Below are positions 1 through 10,100 of a DNA stretch of 45,587 nucleotides, in pieces (the stretch's first letter is position 1; each line of letters begins with the position of its first letter). The notes beneath the pieces are model-generated. The model was not told where the DNA came from, made no database searches, and saw only the letters and a program-made list of their open reading frames with translations. The stretch lies in contig JAQWKT010000064.1 in the NCBI GenBank assembly GCA_029247685.1, forward strand, positions 1 through 45,587. Direction: 5' to 3'. This DNA is from Crocinitomicaceae bacterium (GTDB lineage: Bacteria > Bacteroidota > Bacteroidia > Flavobacteriales_D > Crocinitomicaceae). The position numbers and the translations under genes are program-made.

Positions 1-609
1 ACAAAAATAAAAACTGATAAAATCAAACATGTTTATAATGAAGAAACTTTTGAGTATACCCAAGTAATCTCAAAAAAGGAAGAAAATATGCCTCTATTTA
101 CATTAGGACTTGTCTCTGACAACCAATTATTACTTGAAAAAATTTTTAAAAGTATCTCAAAGTTAAACCCATTATTTAAACAAAAAGACGACTATTGGAT
201 TCTTGAGGATGCAGTAATGAACTCCTCTCCTATTTATTTTTTTCATAACAAAAAACTTTTTTTCATTAGTAATGATGTAAATATGATTAAAAAGAATAGA
301 AATGGCTATACTGAAAAAACACTAAGCAAAAAAGAGTTTAAAGCCATAAACAAAGGAGGGGCAATCTATTTTAAATCAAATTTAGATAAAACAACTCAAC
401 AATTACCTAGCAATCTATTTTCTGAAAAAGAGGCTGAATTTATTTCCTTTATTAAAAAGGGAAGTGGTAGTATCGAGCTTACTTCTAGTATAACAAATAA
501 AAATAACACCGAATTTGAAATGCTCTATTCTTGTAATAACCAAGAGATAAATAAAGGGGTTCATTTATTAGATCTAATAAATGCTATCTATTTATTTACA
601 AATAATTAA
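1..609 (+). CDS. Unknown protein, 5' end cut by window edge
   Basis: The reading frame is open from base 1 through the first ATG at 88 to the TAA at 607-609, so the visible 202 codons are probably the C-terminal part of a longer protein rather than a gene starting at 88. No catalytic motif, signal peptide or membrane segment is visible in this part. The stretch with DDYWILED, SPIYFFHNKKLFFISND and GGAIYFK resembles in layout the C-terminal third of the next gene (HYYFLFSPALR, EGNQLIFYSG), so the two look like tandem paralogs. The general look (repeated 'value read-out' beta strands) recalls Bacteroidota DUF4836-type proteins, but I cannot confirm the family. The next gene starts 5 bases downstream, which implies cotranscription. 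Confidence 0.6.
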   Translation, partial: TKIKTDKIKHVYNEETFEYTQVISKKEENMPLFTLGLVSDNQLLLEKIFKSISKLNPLFKQKDDYWILEDAVMNSSPIYFFHNKKLFFISNDVNMIKKNRNGYTEKTLSKKEFKAINKGGAIYFKSNLDKTTQQLPSNLFSEKEAEFISFIKKGSGSIELTSSITNKNNTEFEMLYSCNNQEINKGVHLLDLINAIYLFTNN

Positions 610-614
610 AAAAA

Positions 615-1949
615 ATGCGAAAAAAGGCAGTTTTAATTGTCGTTGTAGCTTTATCTCTTATTGCTTTTCTTATTTATAAATCTTTTTTCATTACTCCTAA
701 ATCAAAAGTTAGGATTATCGATCGGCTTCCTGATACAAGTTATAAAGGAAAAATTCATGTGTTGGATTTCTCAAAAAACATTCAACGTAATCTCAAAGAA
801 ATGCAAGTTCCTTTTCGAGATTTTCTTTCCCCAGATTTTTTATTAGAACAATCAAAAAAATATGGGCTAAATATTCAAAACCCCATTTATTTTTTTGGAG
901 AAAACGAAACAGAATGGGGAGTACTAATTGAAGTTAATGATGAAAAAAAGCTTTCTAAAGGGATTATTAAAATAAAAAAATTATTTGATCTCAAAGACAC
1001 CATTATTGATAAAAAAAAATTGATTCATAATTCTATTGCTAACATTAAAATATATAAGCAATCCGATTTAATTCTTCTTTACATGGGAAATGACTTTTTT
1101 CCCATTTTAAATAAAGTTACCAATGCTAAAAAAGGAGATGTTAGTGCCTCTTGGAAAGAATTTTTAGACAAACCAATTGCATCTAGAGAAAAAGTGATTA
1201 TATCAAACACCTCTAAAGACATTAAATCTATTGGATTTAAAGAGATTGTTTTATCACATGAATTTGATTCAACTTATTTTAAAATTAAAACAAAATTATC
1301 ACGAAATTTCCCAATAAATATTTCGCTCAAAAACAAAGGAGTTTCATTTAAAAAAGGAAAGTATACTACTTTATTTGCTAACATTCATTTAGATATCTCC
1401 AAATTCAGAAAGACGGTAGATGAAAATCTACTTAAATTCATTCACAAATTAACCAAAAATATTGGATTCCCAATTACAGAATTTATTAATGCTTGGGAAG
1501 GCGACTTATGTATTTTAAGGGGTGGGTTTTACAAAATGAGTAAAGAATATTTTGAAACAGAAATGGATGATAACTTTAATCCAATTCAAGTTAAAAAGAG
1601 AAAAAAAATAAAAGTTCCCGAATTTTCAGTTTTACTTACTTTAAATGAAAATAAAGACAAATTCTTTAATGCTTTAATTAAAAAAGGACTTCTTAGAAAA
1701 GAAGAAGAACACTATTATTTTTTGTTTTCACCAGCTTTAAGACTTTCTGAAGAAGGCAATCAACTGATTTTCTACTCTGGTAAATATAGAACACCACTAA
1801 TAGAAAATGAGAAGAATAAGCTACTGATTGAATATAAGTCAAATAAAATTGAATTTAGTTTGGACTCCATTAAAGGAAATGAAGTTTTTGGTGGAGCTGC
1901 TTTTCCTTTAAATCCAAATACAAATCCATTAACTATTTTAAAAGACTAA
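615..1949 (+). CDS. Unknown membrane-anchored/exported protein, DUF4836-like
   Basis: The 444 aa product begins with a basic patch and a single hydrophobic segment (about residues 4-25, AVLIVVVALSLIAFLIY) that has no lipobox, so it is either an uncleaved membrane anchor or a signal peptide. The rest is a lysine-rich, mostly beta-type domain without recognisable catalytic motifs. The start 'RIIDRLPDTS...IHVLDFSKN' and later 'LNIQNPIYFFGE' look like Bacteroidota DUF4836-type proteins of unknown function; this is a resemblance judged by eye. It follows the upstream paralog by 5 bases and is followed by a 60-base gap before the YebC gene. Function unknown. Confidence 0.65.
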   Translation: MRKKAVLIVVVALSLIAFLIYKSFFITPKSKVRIIDRLPDTSYKGKIHVLDFSKNIQRNLKEMQVPFRDFLSPDFLLEQSKKYGLNIQNPIYFFGENETEWGVLIEVNDEKKLSKGIIKIKKLFDLKDTIIDKKKLIHNSIANIKIYKQSDLILLYMGNDFFPILNKVTNAKKGDVSASWKEFLDKPIASREKVIISNTSKDIKSIGFKEIVLSHEFDSTYFKIKTKLSRNFPINISLKNKGVSFKKGKYTTLFANIHLDISKFRKTVDENLLKFIHKLTKNIGFPITEFINAWEGDLCILRGGFYKMSKEYFETEMDDNFNPIQVKKRKKIKVPEFSVLLTLNENKDKFFNALIKKGLLRKEEEHYYFLFSPALRLSEEGNQLIFYSGKYRTPLIENEKNKLLIEYKSNKIEFSLDSIKGNEVFGGAAFPLNPNTNPLTILKD

Positions 1950-1988
1950 AAAAATAAAAAAACAACTTTTACTAGTGCTTATAATAAT

Positions 1989-1996
1989 TAAATTTG
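1989..1996 (+). promoter_or_regulatory. Candidate -7 promoter box for yebC-family gene
   Basis: TAAATTTG fits the Bacteroidota -7 consensus TAnnTTTG and lies 13 bases before the ATG at 2010, giving a very short leader. I see no clear -33 TTG at the usual spacing, so this is a moderate candidate in an AT-rich gap. Confidence 0.4.
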
Positions 1997-2009
1997 TTTA
2001 AAATATATT

Positions 2010-2720
2010 ATGGGAAGAGCATTTGAATATCGAAGAGCAGCAAAAGAGAAACGATGGGATAAAATGTCTCGTGTTTTTCCAAAACTAGGAAAAGCCATAA
2101 CACTTGCAGCCAAAGAAAGTGGATCTGACCCTTCGACTAATGCAAAACTAAGAACAGCTATTCAAAATGCGAAGGCTGAAAACATGCCTAAGGATAATAT
2201 TGAAGCAGCAATCAAAAGAGCAACTCAAAAAGATGTTTCTCAATTCACTCAAATAAACTATGAAGGAAAGGGGCCACATGGCGTACTAATTTTTGTGGAA
2301 TGTGCAACAGATAACCCCACTAGAACGATTGCTAATGTTAAATCTTATTTCAATAAAGCTGGTGGTGGTCTAGTTCCCACAGGCTCTTTGGAATACATGT
2401 TTAACCGAAAAAGTGTTTTTGAAATAAATGATTCCGTAATTAACAATCTAGAAGAACTTGAATTTGAGCTTATTGATTATGGTTGTGAAAGTGTAGAAAA
2501 AATGGATGACACTGTTTTTGTTTATGGAGATTACACTTCTTTTGGATCTTTAACTGCGGGTCTAGAAAAAAACAATATTGAAGTTCAAAAATCTAACCTC
2601 GAAAGATTTCCTGTTACTCCAGTTGAATTTTCAGAAACACAACTAGAAGATATCGAGAAAATGCTAGATAAAATTGAGGAGGATGATGATATCCAATTTG
2701 TTTTTACGAATATTGCATAA
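2010..2720 (+). CDS. yebC: YebC/PmpR (TACO1) family protein
   Basis: This 236 aa protein has the full length and hallmarks of the YebC/TACO1 family. The N-terminus is [21 protein letters not shown], followed by the conserved stretch [28 protein letters not shown] (about residues 45-72) and YEGKGPHGV near residue 88. Family members are cytosolic; some were described as DNA-binding regulators, and recent work on relatives (mitochondrial TACO1 and bacterial YebC) supports a role in translation through difficult sequences such as polyproline. The N-terminus has the Bacteroidota-type GRAFEYRR in place of the AGHSKWANI seen in E. coli. The PorW/SprE gene follows after 51 bases on the same strand, so cotranscription is possible. 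Confidence 0.93.
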   Translation: MGRAFEYRRAAKEKRWDKMSRVFPKLGKAITLAAKESGSDPSTNAKLRTAIQNAKAENMPKDNIEAAIKRATQKDVSQFTQINYEGKGPHGVLIFVECATDNPTRTIANVKSYFNKAGGGLVPTGSLEYMFNRKSVFEINDSVINNLEELEFELIDYGCESVEKMDDTVFVYGDYTSFGSLTAGLEKNNIEVQKSNLERFPVTPVEFSETQLEDIEKMLDKIEEDDDIQFVFTNIA

Positions 2721-2771
2721 TAATGGTATTTGTTACAATAATCTAAAAAAAATACTGTTATTAATACACCC

Positions 2772-5426
2772 ATGAAAAAGCATAGCTACGCTTCATTTTT
2801 TTATCTCTTTGTAATTCTAATAATTGCATTTTCTTGCTCTACAAACAAAGATGCTTTTCTTAATCGCGCTTACCATAGCACAACAGCAAGATATAATGGA
2901 TATTTCAACGCTAATGAATTAATAAACCAATCTATAAATAGCTATAGATCAAGCTATAAAGAAGATTATTATAACTTAATTCCAATAGAAAGAAACCCAA
3001 ACAAAGATGAGGTAGAAGCATTGTTGCCATCACTTGATACAGCAATATCGAAATGCAAAAAAGTGATTCAAAATCACAGCATGCCTAGCATTCGAAGATC
3101 TTATAAAAAAGTGGAATACAACTCATGGATCGATGAAAATTTTATCACAATAGGAATTGCTTCTTACCTCAAAAGAGACTTTGAAACTGCTCAAAAGAAC
3201 TTCAAATATATTAGTAAGTTTTATGCCAATAATCCTTCAAATTATATCGGAACTGTTTGGGAAGCTAAAATAGATATTGAATCTGGCTTGTATACTGAAG
3301 CAGGATTTAAATTAAAAGAAATGGATCAAGTTATTCGTGATCAAGAAAATAAAGAAAAATCAAAACCAAAAAAAAAATTATTTAAAAAAAAGAAAAAAGG
3401 CAAAAGCAACGAACCTGCTAAATTCCCAAAAAAACTATATGTAGAACTTGAAAAAACAAAGGCAGAACTTGCTCTTAGAAAAAAAGATTTTAAAAATAGC
3501 ATTAAACATTTGGAGAAAGCAATCAAATATTGCAAAAAAAGAAAAGACAAAAGCCGATTGCATTTTGTTATTGCACAACTTTCTGAGCAAACTGGAAAAA
3601 CAAATAAAGCACAACAAAATTACACGCAATGTCTTAAATATCCAGCTCCCTATGCGATGCATTTTAATGCAAGACTAAGAAGAGCATTTTGTGGGGGTGG
3701 TAAATCCATAAAAAAAGAACTTAATAAAATGCTAAAGGATGCCAAAAATGCTCCTTATCTTGACCAGATTTATTTTGCTCTAAGCGCCATTGAAATTGGA
3801 GAGGGAAATCAAGATAAAGCAATACAATTATTAACTAAATCGGCATTTTACTCTACTACAAATAAACGTCAAAAAGCCATGGCTTATGAAAAGTTAGGAG
3901 ACATTTCATATGAATCTAAAAAATATGTGCCTGCTCAAAAATATTACGATTCGTGTACTAGATTTATGCCAGAAACCTATCCAAATGGAGAGTTTATTCA
4001 AAATAAAGCAGACAAGCTTGATAAGCTAGTTCAAGCCGTTGAAATAATCACTTTTGAAGATAGTGTACAAATGATTGCAGGACTTAATGAAAAAGAACGC
4101 ATCCTCTTTGTTGAAAATGTTATTGACCAATTAAAGGACAGAGAAAAAAGAAGGAAAGAAATGGAAGCAGCAAAACTTATTGCACTTCAAGAAATACAAA
4201 ACAATGCTTCTCAAAATTCCTCCAATGGAAATAAGTGGTACTTCAATAACCCGAAATCTAAAAAAGAAGGTTTAATTGATTTTAAAAAAATGTGGGGAGT
4301 TCGTGAAAACAAAGATGACTGGAGAAGAAGTGAAAAAATGCCTGCCATCGAAGATTTTGAGACGGAGGCAGAGGATAGCTCAATGGTAGTTAGTGAAACG
4401 GAAGAAGAAGACGAAACTAAAAACGATAGCCTAACTGTTGAAAGTCTTTTAAAAAACATCCCATTAACGCAACTAGAAATGGACAGCTCTATTGAACGTT
4501 TATTAAGCGCCTGTTTTACTGCAGCTGTAATTTATAAGGATCAATTAAATGAACCCGAATTAGCAACAGAATTGCTTCAAAAAATCTATCAAAAAAACCT
4601 GACTCACCCAATTGATCTTCGAGCATCTTTTCAGCTTTACAAGATTTTTGAGAAAAAATCAAATGCTTCCTCTTTTAAAGGCCATATATTATCTATTTAT
4701 CCTGAATCAGATTATGCCTCCTTTCTTAAGGATCCAGATTTTTATCTTAAACGACAATCCAATGAAGATCTCGCAATAAAAAACTATCTAGATTTACTTA
4801 AACAGTATCGACAAAAAAAATATAAAAATATTATTACCTCAATAGAAAATCTACTTAAAGAAGACACCACAATTGCCTTTAAAGCAAAATATTTATTACT
4901 ACAAATCACTGCAAAAGCGCAAATCACAAAAAACAAAAAACAATTATTACCTGAACTAAACAACCTTGTTTTAATCTACAAAAATACCCCTGAAGCATCT
5001 CGTGCAGAAGAGATGATTGCTATAATAAACAATGGGTATTCTAAAAATATTCCTTTTGAGAAAGCAAAATCTCCATATACATATGATGAAAACGAAAAAT
5101 TATATGCGCTTGTTGTTCTTAAAGACAAGATGAGAGGAAAAGATGCTAAAATTAAAATCTCTTATTTTAATAGCAAAAAATTCAAATCACTTCGACTAAA
5201 AATAACTCCCCTTGTCCTTTCTGAAAAAGAAGACTTGTTGCTTTTAAAAGAATTTAAAACCTTAAAAAAAGGAAATGAATATATTTCGACATTCAAAAAA
5301 AGCAAACGAGAACTTCAAAAATATATTGATGCTTCGGTTTATTTAATTTCTAACAAAAACCTTAAAATTCTACTCGAGAAAAAAAACCTCGAGGAATACG
5401 AATCATTCCATGAGGAAAACTATTAA
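2772..5426 (+). CDS. sprE: T9SS TPR lipoprotein, PorW/SprE family
   Basis: The 884 aa protein starts with a lipoprotein signal (hydrophobic residues 8-20, lipobox AFSC with Cys22), followed by a conserved-looking segment (CSTNKDAFLNRAYHSTTARYNGYFNANE) that matches the N-terminus of SprE of Flavobacterium and PorW of Porphyromonas as I know them. A series of TPR-like helical repeats covers about residues 120-400 and again 560-760, broken by Lys-rich (about 195-215) and acidic (about 530-560) linkers. SprE/PorW is an outer-membrane lipoprotein facing the periplasm, needed for type IX secretion and gliding in gliding species, where it links ring and trans-envelope components. A T9SS cargo gene occurs in this window at 14814-16397. 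The stop lies 2 bases from the convergent gene's stop at 5429. Confidence 0.85.
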   Translation: MKKHSYASFFYLFVILIIAFSCSTNKDAFLNRAYHSTTARYNGYFNANELINQSINSYRSSYKEDYYNLIPIERNPNKDEVEALLPSLDTAISKCKKVIQNHSMPSIRRSYKKVEYNSWIDENFITIGIASYLKRDFETAQKNFKYISKFYANNPSNYIGTVWEAKIDIESGLYTEAGFKLKEMDQVIRDQENKEKSKPKKKLFKKKKKGKSNEPAKFPKKLYVELEKTKAELALRKKDFKNSIKHLEKAIKYCKKRKDKSRLHFVIAQLSEQTGKTNKAQQNYTQCLKYPAPYAMHFNARLRRAFCGGGKSIKKELNKMLKDAKNAPYLDQIYFALSAIEIGEGNQDKAIQLLTKSAFYSTTNKRQKAMAYEKLGDISYESKKYVPAQKYYDSCTRFMPETYPNGEFIQNKADKLDKLVQAVEIITFEDSVQMIAGLNEKERILFVENVIDQLKDREKRRKEMEAAKLIALQEIQNNASQNSSNGNKWYFNNPKSKKEGLIDFKKMWGVRENKDDWRRSEKMPAIEDFETEAEDSSMVVSETEEEDETKNDSLTVESLLKNIPLTQLEMDSSIERLLSACFTAAVIYKDQLNEPELATELLQKIYQKNLTHPIDLRASFQLYKIFEKKSNASSFKGHILSIYPESDYASFLKDPDFYLKRQSNEDLAIKNYLDLLKQYRQKKYKNIITSIENLLKEDTTIAFKAKYLLLQITAKAQITKNKKQLLPELNNLVLIYKNTPEASRAEEMIAIINNGYSKNIPFEKAKSPYTYDENEKLYALVVLKDKMRGKDAKIKISYFNSKKFKSLRLKITPLVLSEKEDLLLLKEFKTLKKGNEYISTFKKSKRELQKYIDASVYLISNKNLKILLEKKNLEEYESFHEENY

Positions 5427-5428
5427 CA

Positions 5429-5857
5429 TTAGTCCACTCGATATCGCATCACGTATTTATTATTACTTAAGTTTCTTTCTAAAGTAAGATACTTGCTTTT
5501 TAACTCTTTAATCTCCCAGTCAACAGGGATTTGAAGCGTATCTTTAGTCATGGAAACAATTCCTTTGTTGTCTTTAAATTCCCAAACCCCATATTCATGG
5601 GTAGATGCCAATTGACCTAAATTTTCAGTTATTTCAGCTTTTGAATATGTTCCATCTTTTTCAATAGAAAGCTTTACGACCGTATTGTTTTGAATTTCTT
5701 CTGAACCATTTATGGTGTAGCTATATAATTCCCAATCGTTACAAAGTCTATTTTTTCTGGTTAATAATGAGAACGATGGTCCTTCTGAATATTTGTTACA
5801 AGAGCTGAATAGAAATACAACTGATAGAACAATAAAAAGTGGTGTGATTTTTTTCAT
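5429..5857 (-). CDS. Small lipoprotein, lipocalin-like
   Basis: I start this gene at the ATG at 5857 (142 aa), although the frame opens further upstream, because this start gives a clean lipoprotein signal (MKKITPLFIVL...FLFSSC, Cys20) and because a promoter box lies just upstream, inside the longer reading frame. The mature part (LCNDWELYSYTINGSE, VKLSIEKDGTYSKAEI, YGVWEFKDNKGIVSM) has the alternating strands of the small lipocalin-like lipoproteins common in Bacteroidota. No ligand or function can be read from it. It lies downstream of thiL on the same strand, 93 bases apart, and converges with the PorW/SprE gene. Confidence 0.75.
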   Translation of the reverse strand: MKKITPLFIVLSVVFLFSSCNKYSEGPSFSLLTRKNRLCNDWELYSYTINGSEEIQNNTVVKLSIEKDGTYSKAEITENLGQLASTHEYGVWEFKDNKGIVSMTKDTLQIPVDWEIKELKSKYLTLERNLSNNKYVMRYRVD

Positions 5858-5874
5858 AAAAGCTAATATTAATT

Positions 5875-5908
5875 CAAATATAATAATAATCAGTTTTGTT
5901 GTACGCAA
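5875..5908 (-). promoter_or_regulatory. Promoter for the lipocalin-like lipoprotein gene
   Basis: On the minus strand a TTG (5906-5908) and TATATTTG (5875-5882) are separated by 23 bases, at the upper edge of the TTG-N17-23-TAnnTTTG pattern described for Flavobacterium. Transcription would start around 5869, leaving a leader of about a dozen bases before the ATG at 5857 and excluding the longer reading frame. Confidence 0.55.
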
Positions 5909-5950
5909 TATAAAGTGGTTTTGTTACTACAAACAAAAAAGGAAAAGACG

Positions 5951-6985
5951 CTAAAAGTGTTTCCAGCCTTGTGCTTTTAGAGCAATCGCTGAATCATTTT
6001 TATCCACAAGGTACATCCCTTCGTTTTCGCTAGTGACATGCCCAATAACACTAAAATTTGGGTGTTTTTTTATTTTATCAAAGTCTTTTTGACTAATTGT
6101 AAACAACAATTCATAATCTTCCCCCCCATTTAATGCACAAGTGTTATGGTCTAAATTAAAATCTAAAGCAGCACTTACTGTTTTAGTATCAATAGGCAGT
6201 TTTTCCATATACAAAACACATCCTTTTTTACTTGATTTGCATATATGCATTACTTCTGAAGCTAATCCATCTGAAATATCTATCATAGAGCTTGGCAGTA
6301 TTTCAAGCTCTTCTAGTTGTTTGACAATATCTAGGCGCGCTTGCGGCTTTAACTGTCTTTGGATTATATAATCATTCCCGTCCAAATCAGGCTGAATAGA
6401 AGGATTTTCATCAAAAACCATTTTTTCTCTTTCCAACACCTGTAATCCCATGTATGCAGAACCCAAATCTCCAGAGGCTACTATTAGATCATACTCTTTA
6501 GCTCCAGATCTATACGTGATTTTGTTCTTATTTGCCTTTCCTAACACCGTCACATTAATAATTAAACCCGAGGTGGAAGAAGTTGTGTCTCCACCAACCA
6601 GATCCACTTTATAAAATTCACATGCTTCGGCAATTCCATTATACAATTCCTCGAGAGCCTCAACAGAAAACCTATTTGATACCGCAACAGAAACAAGAAC
6701 TTGTTCTGGTTTTGCATTCATGGCGCAAATATCAGACACATTAACCGAAATAGCCTTGTATCCTAAAAAACTTAATGGAACATAAGTAAGATCAAAGTGA
6801 ACTCCTTCGATAAGCGCATCGGTGGAGGCAAGTATGGCTTCTTTATCGTTAGAATTGATAACGGCCGCATCATCTCCGACACCATAAAGAGAAGAATTGT
6901 TTTGCGTTTTAAATTTATTTGTTAACCTGTTTATTAACTCAAATTCTCCAAGTTGATCCAGTTCGGTTCTTTTTTGTTCGTCCAT
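5951..6985 (-). CDS. thiL: Thiamine-monophosphate kinase
   Basis: ThiL phosphorylates thiamine monophosphate with ATP to give thiamine pyrophosphate, the last step of de novo synthesis. The 344 aa length fits the family. Visible marks are GVGDDAAVI (about residues 36-44), STDALIEGVHFD, the metal-binding SDICAMNAKP, DLVGGDTTSS (about residues 129-138), SGDLGSAYMGL and the C-terminal DISDGLASE and NGGEDYELLF. These cover the ATP, magnesium and substrate loops of the PurM-like fold. The gene has no thiamine riboswitch in front of it; the only TPP riboswitch in this window is at 34293-34368, before a TonB receptor. The tRNA-Gln terminator ends just upstream of its start. Confidence 0.95.
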   Translation of the reverse strand: MDEQKRTELDQLGEFELINRLTNKFKTQNNSSLYGVGDDAAVINSNDKEAILASTDALIEGVHFDLTYVPLSFLGYKAISVNVSDICAMNAKPEQVLVSVAVSNRFSVEALEELYNGIAEACEFYKVDLVGGDTTSSTSGLIINVTVLGKANKNKITYRSGAKEYDLIVASGDLGSAYMGLQVLEREKMVFDENPSIQPDLDGNDYIIQRQLKPQARLDIVKQLEELEILPSSMIDISDGLASEVMHICKSSKKGCVLYMEKLPIDTKTVSAALDFNLDHNTCALNGGEDYELLFTISQKDFDKIKKHPNFSVIGHVTSENEGMYLVDKNDSAIALKAQGWKHF

Positions 6986-7000
6986 CTTATATCAAATTAA

Positions 7001-7028
7001 AAAGAGAGGCTTTGAAGAGCCTCTCTTT
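7001..7028 (-). terminator. Rho-independent terminator of tRNA-Gln
   Basis: A perfect 10-bp stem (7001-7010 with 7019-7028, AAAGAGAGGC on the minus strand) encloses an 8-base loop and is followed on the minus strand by TTTAATTT. It begins one base past the end of the tRNA, so it is best read as the tRNA terminator. It also insulates thiL from upstream transcription. Confidence 0.85.
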
Positions 7029-7029
7029 G

Positions 7030-7102
7030 TTGACCCACCAGGGCTCGAACCTGGACTCTTCTGTACCAAAAACAGACGTGTTGCCAGTTACACCATGGGT
7101 CA
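7030..7102 (-). tRNA. tRNA-Gln (anticodon TTG)
   Basis: The minus strand folds into a complete 73-nt cloverleaf. The acceptor stem is TGACCCA/TGGGTCA, with the U1-A72 pair typical of tRNA-Gln. The D arm is GTGT-AACTGGCA-ACAC, the anticodon stem TCTGT/ACAGA with loop TTTTGGT (anticodon TTG, reads CAA and CAG), the variable loop AGAGT, and the T arm CCAGG-TTCGAGC-CCTGG. The discriminator is A, and the 3' CCA is not encoded and must be added after transcription. A terminator follows directly. Confidence 0.97.
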
Positions 7103-7183
7103 TTGTGGGGGCAAATTTAAAAACTTCTTTTTAATATTAAAGCACAATTAAATATTTATAACAATAAATATGAAAAATGAATG

Positions 7184-10100
7184 CTACAAAGACAACTTTT
7201 GAAGAGCCGCATAGACTTCGTTGATATTATATACTCCATCGATTATCAAGCGTAATTTTTCGTTTTTTTGAACTAAGCGATAAGCATTATTTGATTGTTG
7301 AACATTCATTAATATTTTTCCAAAAACATCGGAATCATAAAATGGAGATCGTGCAACTTGAATAAAGAATGCAACAAACTTATTGGATTTAAACACTAGT
7401 CTCTGCATTCCTAACTTTTGGGAAAGCCATCTTAAACGAAAAGATATGAAGAGTTCTTCTGCTTCTTTTGGTAGTTTGCCAAATCTATCTTCAAGTTTGG
7501 ATGAAAAAAGAAGAAGATCTTCTTCTTTTTTAAAATTATCCATCTCTCTATATAGGCTTAATCTCTCTGTAACACTATTTACATAGGTGTCTGGCAACCT
7601 TATTTCTTTATCTGTTTCAAAAACACAATCATTTACATCTTCAATAAAGCTATCGCTATTTCGGTCTTTAAAAAGATCTTTAAATTCCTCTTCTTTTAAT
7701 TCTTTCATGGCTTCGCTTAATATTTTCTGATACATTTCAAAACCAATTTCCGCAATAAAACCACTTTGTTCTGCCCCTAACAAATTTCCAGCCCCTCGGA
7801 TATCCAAATCCTTCATGGCGATATTAAATCCAGATCCAAGATCTGAAAATTGAACCAAAGCCTCTAGTCTTTTTCTTGAATCGGAACTTAGCAAACTAAA
7901 TTTTGGAGCTACCAAATAGCAATACCCTTTTTTATTACTTCGCCCTACCCTACCTCTTAACTGGTGTAAATCGCTAAGGCCAAATTTATGGGCTTCATTA
8001 ATAATGATTGTATTTGCATTAGGAATATCTATTCCGGATTCTATTATCGTTGTTGCTATCAAAACATCAAATTCTCCTTCGATAAAATCCATCATCACTT
8101 TTTCAAGTTTGTTCCCTGGCATCTGGCCATGACCAATACCAACACGAACTCCTGGACAAAGTCGTTGTATTGTTGCAGAAATATCTCCAATATTAACCAG
8201 CCTATTATTCACAAAGAAAACCTGACCACCCCTTGAAACCTCATGCCTTATTGCTTCCTGCAGAACCGATTCATTAAAAGAAATTATTTCGGTTCTAACT
8301 GGTTGGCGGTTTGGTGGCGGAGTATTAATAATACTTAAGTCCCTTGCGCCCATAAGTGAAAATTGAAGGGTTCTAGGAATAGGAGTTGCTGTTAAAGTCA
8401 ATGTATCCACTGTTTCTCTTAAGGTTTTTAATTTGTCTTTTACCGAAACTCCAAACTTTTGCTCTTCATCGATTATAATTAAACCCAAGTCCTTAAATTC
8501 AACTCTTTTTGAAGCAATGGCATGCGTACCAATTAAAATATCAATTTTCCCTTCTTTAAGATCTTTTAAAGTCTGGGTTATTTTTTTTGCGCTTTTAAAT
8601 CGATTTAAATACTCAACATTACATGGGAAGTCCTTTAGGCGATCTCTAAAGCTATAAAAATGCTGAAGTGACAAAATGGTGGTAGGAACAAGGATAGCGA
8701 CCTGTTTGCTATCTGTAACAGCTTTAAAAGCAGCCCTTATGGCAATTTCAGTCTTTCCAAAACCTACATCTCCACAAATTAATCGATCCATTGGCGTGGA
8801 TGACTCCATGTCTTTTTTAAAAGATACGGTTGCTTTTATCTGATCAGGTGTGTCTTCATACATAAAAGACGCTTCTAATTCATTTTGCAAATAACTATCT
8901 GGTGAAAAAGAAAAACCAGGTTTTCCTTTTCTTTTTGCGTAAAGTTTGGTTAGGTCAAAAGCCAGTTCTTTTATTTTATTTTTGGTTTTCTTTTTAAGAT
9001 TTGACCAAGCAGCAGAACCAAGTTTATTAAGTGTTGGTTGCGTGCCTTCTTTTCCAGAAAATCGAGATATTCTATGCAAAGAATGAATACCAACATAAAG
9101 CACATCTCCATCTTTATATAGCAAACGAACAGCCTCCTGAGGATTTCCATTAACATCAATGGTCTCAAGTCCAGAAAAACGACCAACCCCATGATCAATA
9201 TGAGTCACAAAATCTCCTTTCTGAAGATTATAAATATCTTTTAAAGTGATCGATTGTTTTGACTCCTTAAATCCTTCTTTTAAACGAAAACGATGGTATC
9301 TATTGAATATTTGATGATCGGTATAACAAGCAATTTTTGATTTTAACGAAAAGAAACCATCATTTAATGCGATGTTAATCGGAACAAAGACATTGTTTTG
9401 ATTTGTGTCATTTAATATTTGAAATAAGCGTTCGGTTTGTTTTGGTTGGTTTGAAAAGATATAGGGCCGAATTCCTTTTTTTAGGTGATTGGTTAAATCC
9501 TTGGTTAAAACATCAAAATCTTTATTAAAAGTTGGCTGGGGTTTAAAGTCAAAAGACACCACTGCATTTTTTTTTGAACTATATTCAGGACCAAATTCAA
9601 TTAAACATAAATCATTTAACTCTTTTTGCACAAATTCAGGATGAACGAATCTATCCAATATATCATGTTCTGTTGGAATTGAATCTTCTTGAAAACTTGA
9701 TTTTGAAGTGATTTTTTGATGACATTCATTAATTCTTTCAAACAAAGAATCTTGAGAAGAACACCAAATTACACTCTCTTCGCCTAAAAAAGAAAATACA
9801 GATTGAAGGGTCGATTTATTTATATTGATATTTACATTTGGAGTAATGTTACAAAAATCATAAGTAGATTCGGATAGTTGGGAAGCAGGATCAAAAGTTC
9901 TTATGGAGTCAACCTCTTCTCCAAATAATTCTATTCTGAAAGGAAGGTCATTTCCAAATGAAAAAATATCCACAATGCCTCCCCTAGTTGAAAATTGCCC
10001 CGGTTCATATACAAAGTCAACTACCTCAAAACCAAAATCAACTAATAATTCATTAAAAAATTCAACGGAATAACAAACGCCTTTCTGTATCGTTAAAATT

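Noticed and set aside
4211-4459. Open frame on the minus strand within the PorW/SprE gene
   Set aside because: It is the antisense of an acidic, low-complexity linker, without family features; the plus-strand gene explains it.
5858-5908. Longer start for the lipocalin-like lipoprotein
   Set aside because: The extension covers a two-part promoter and would put 17 residues before a clean lipoprotein signal.
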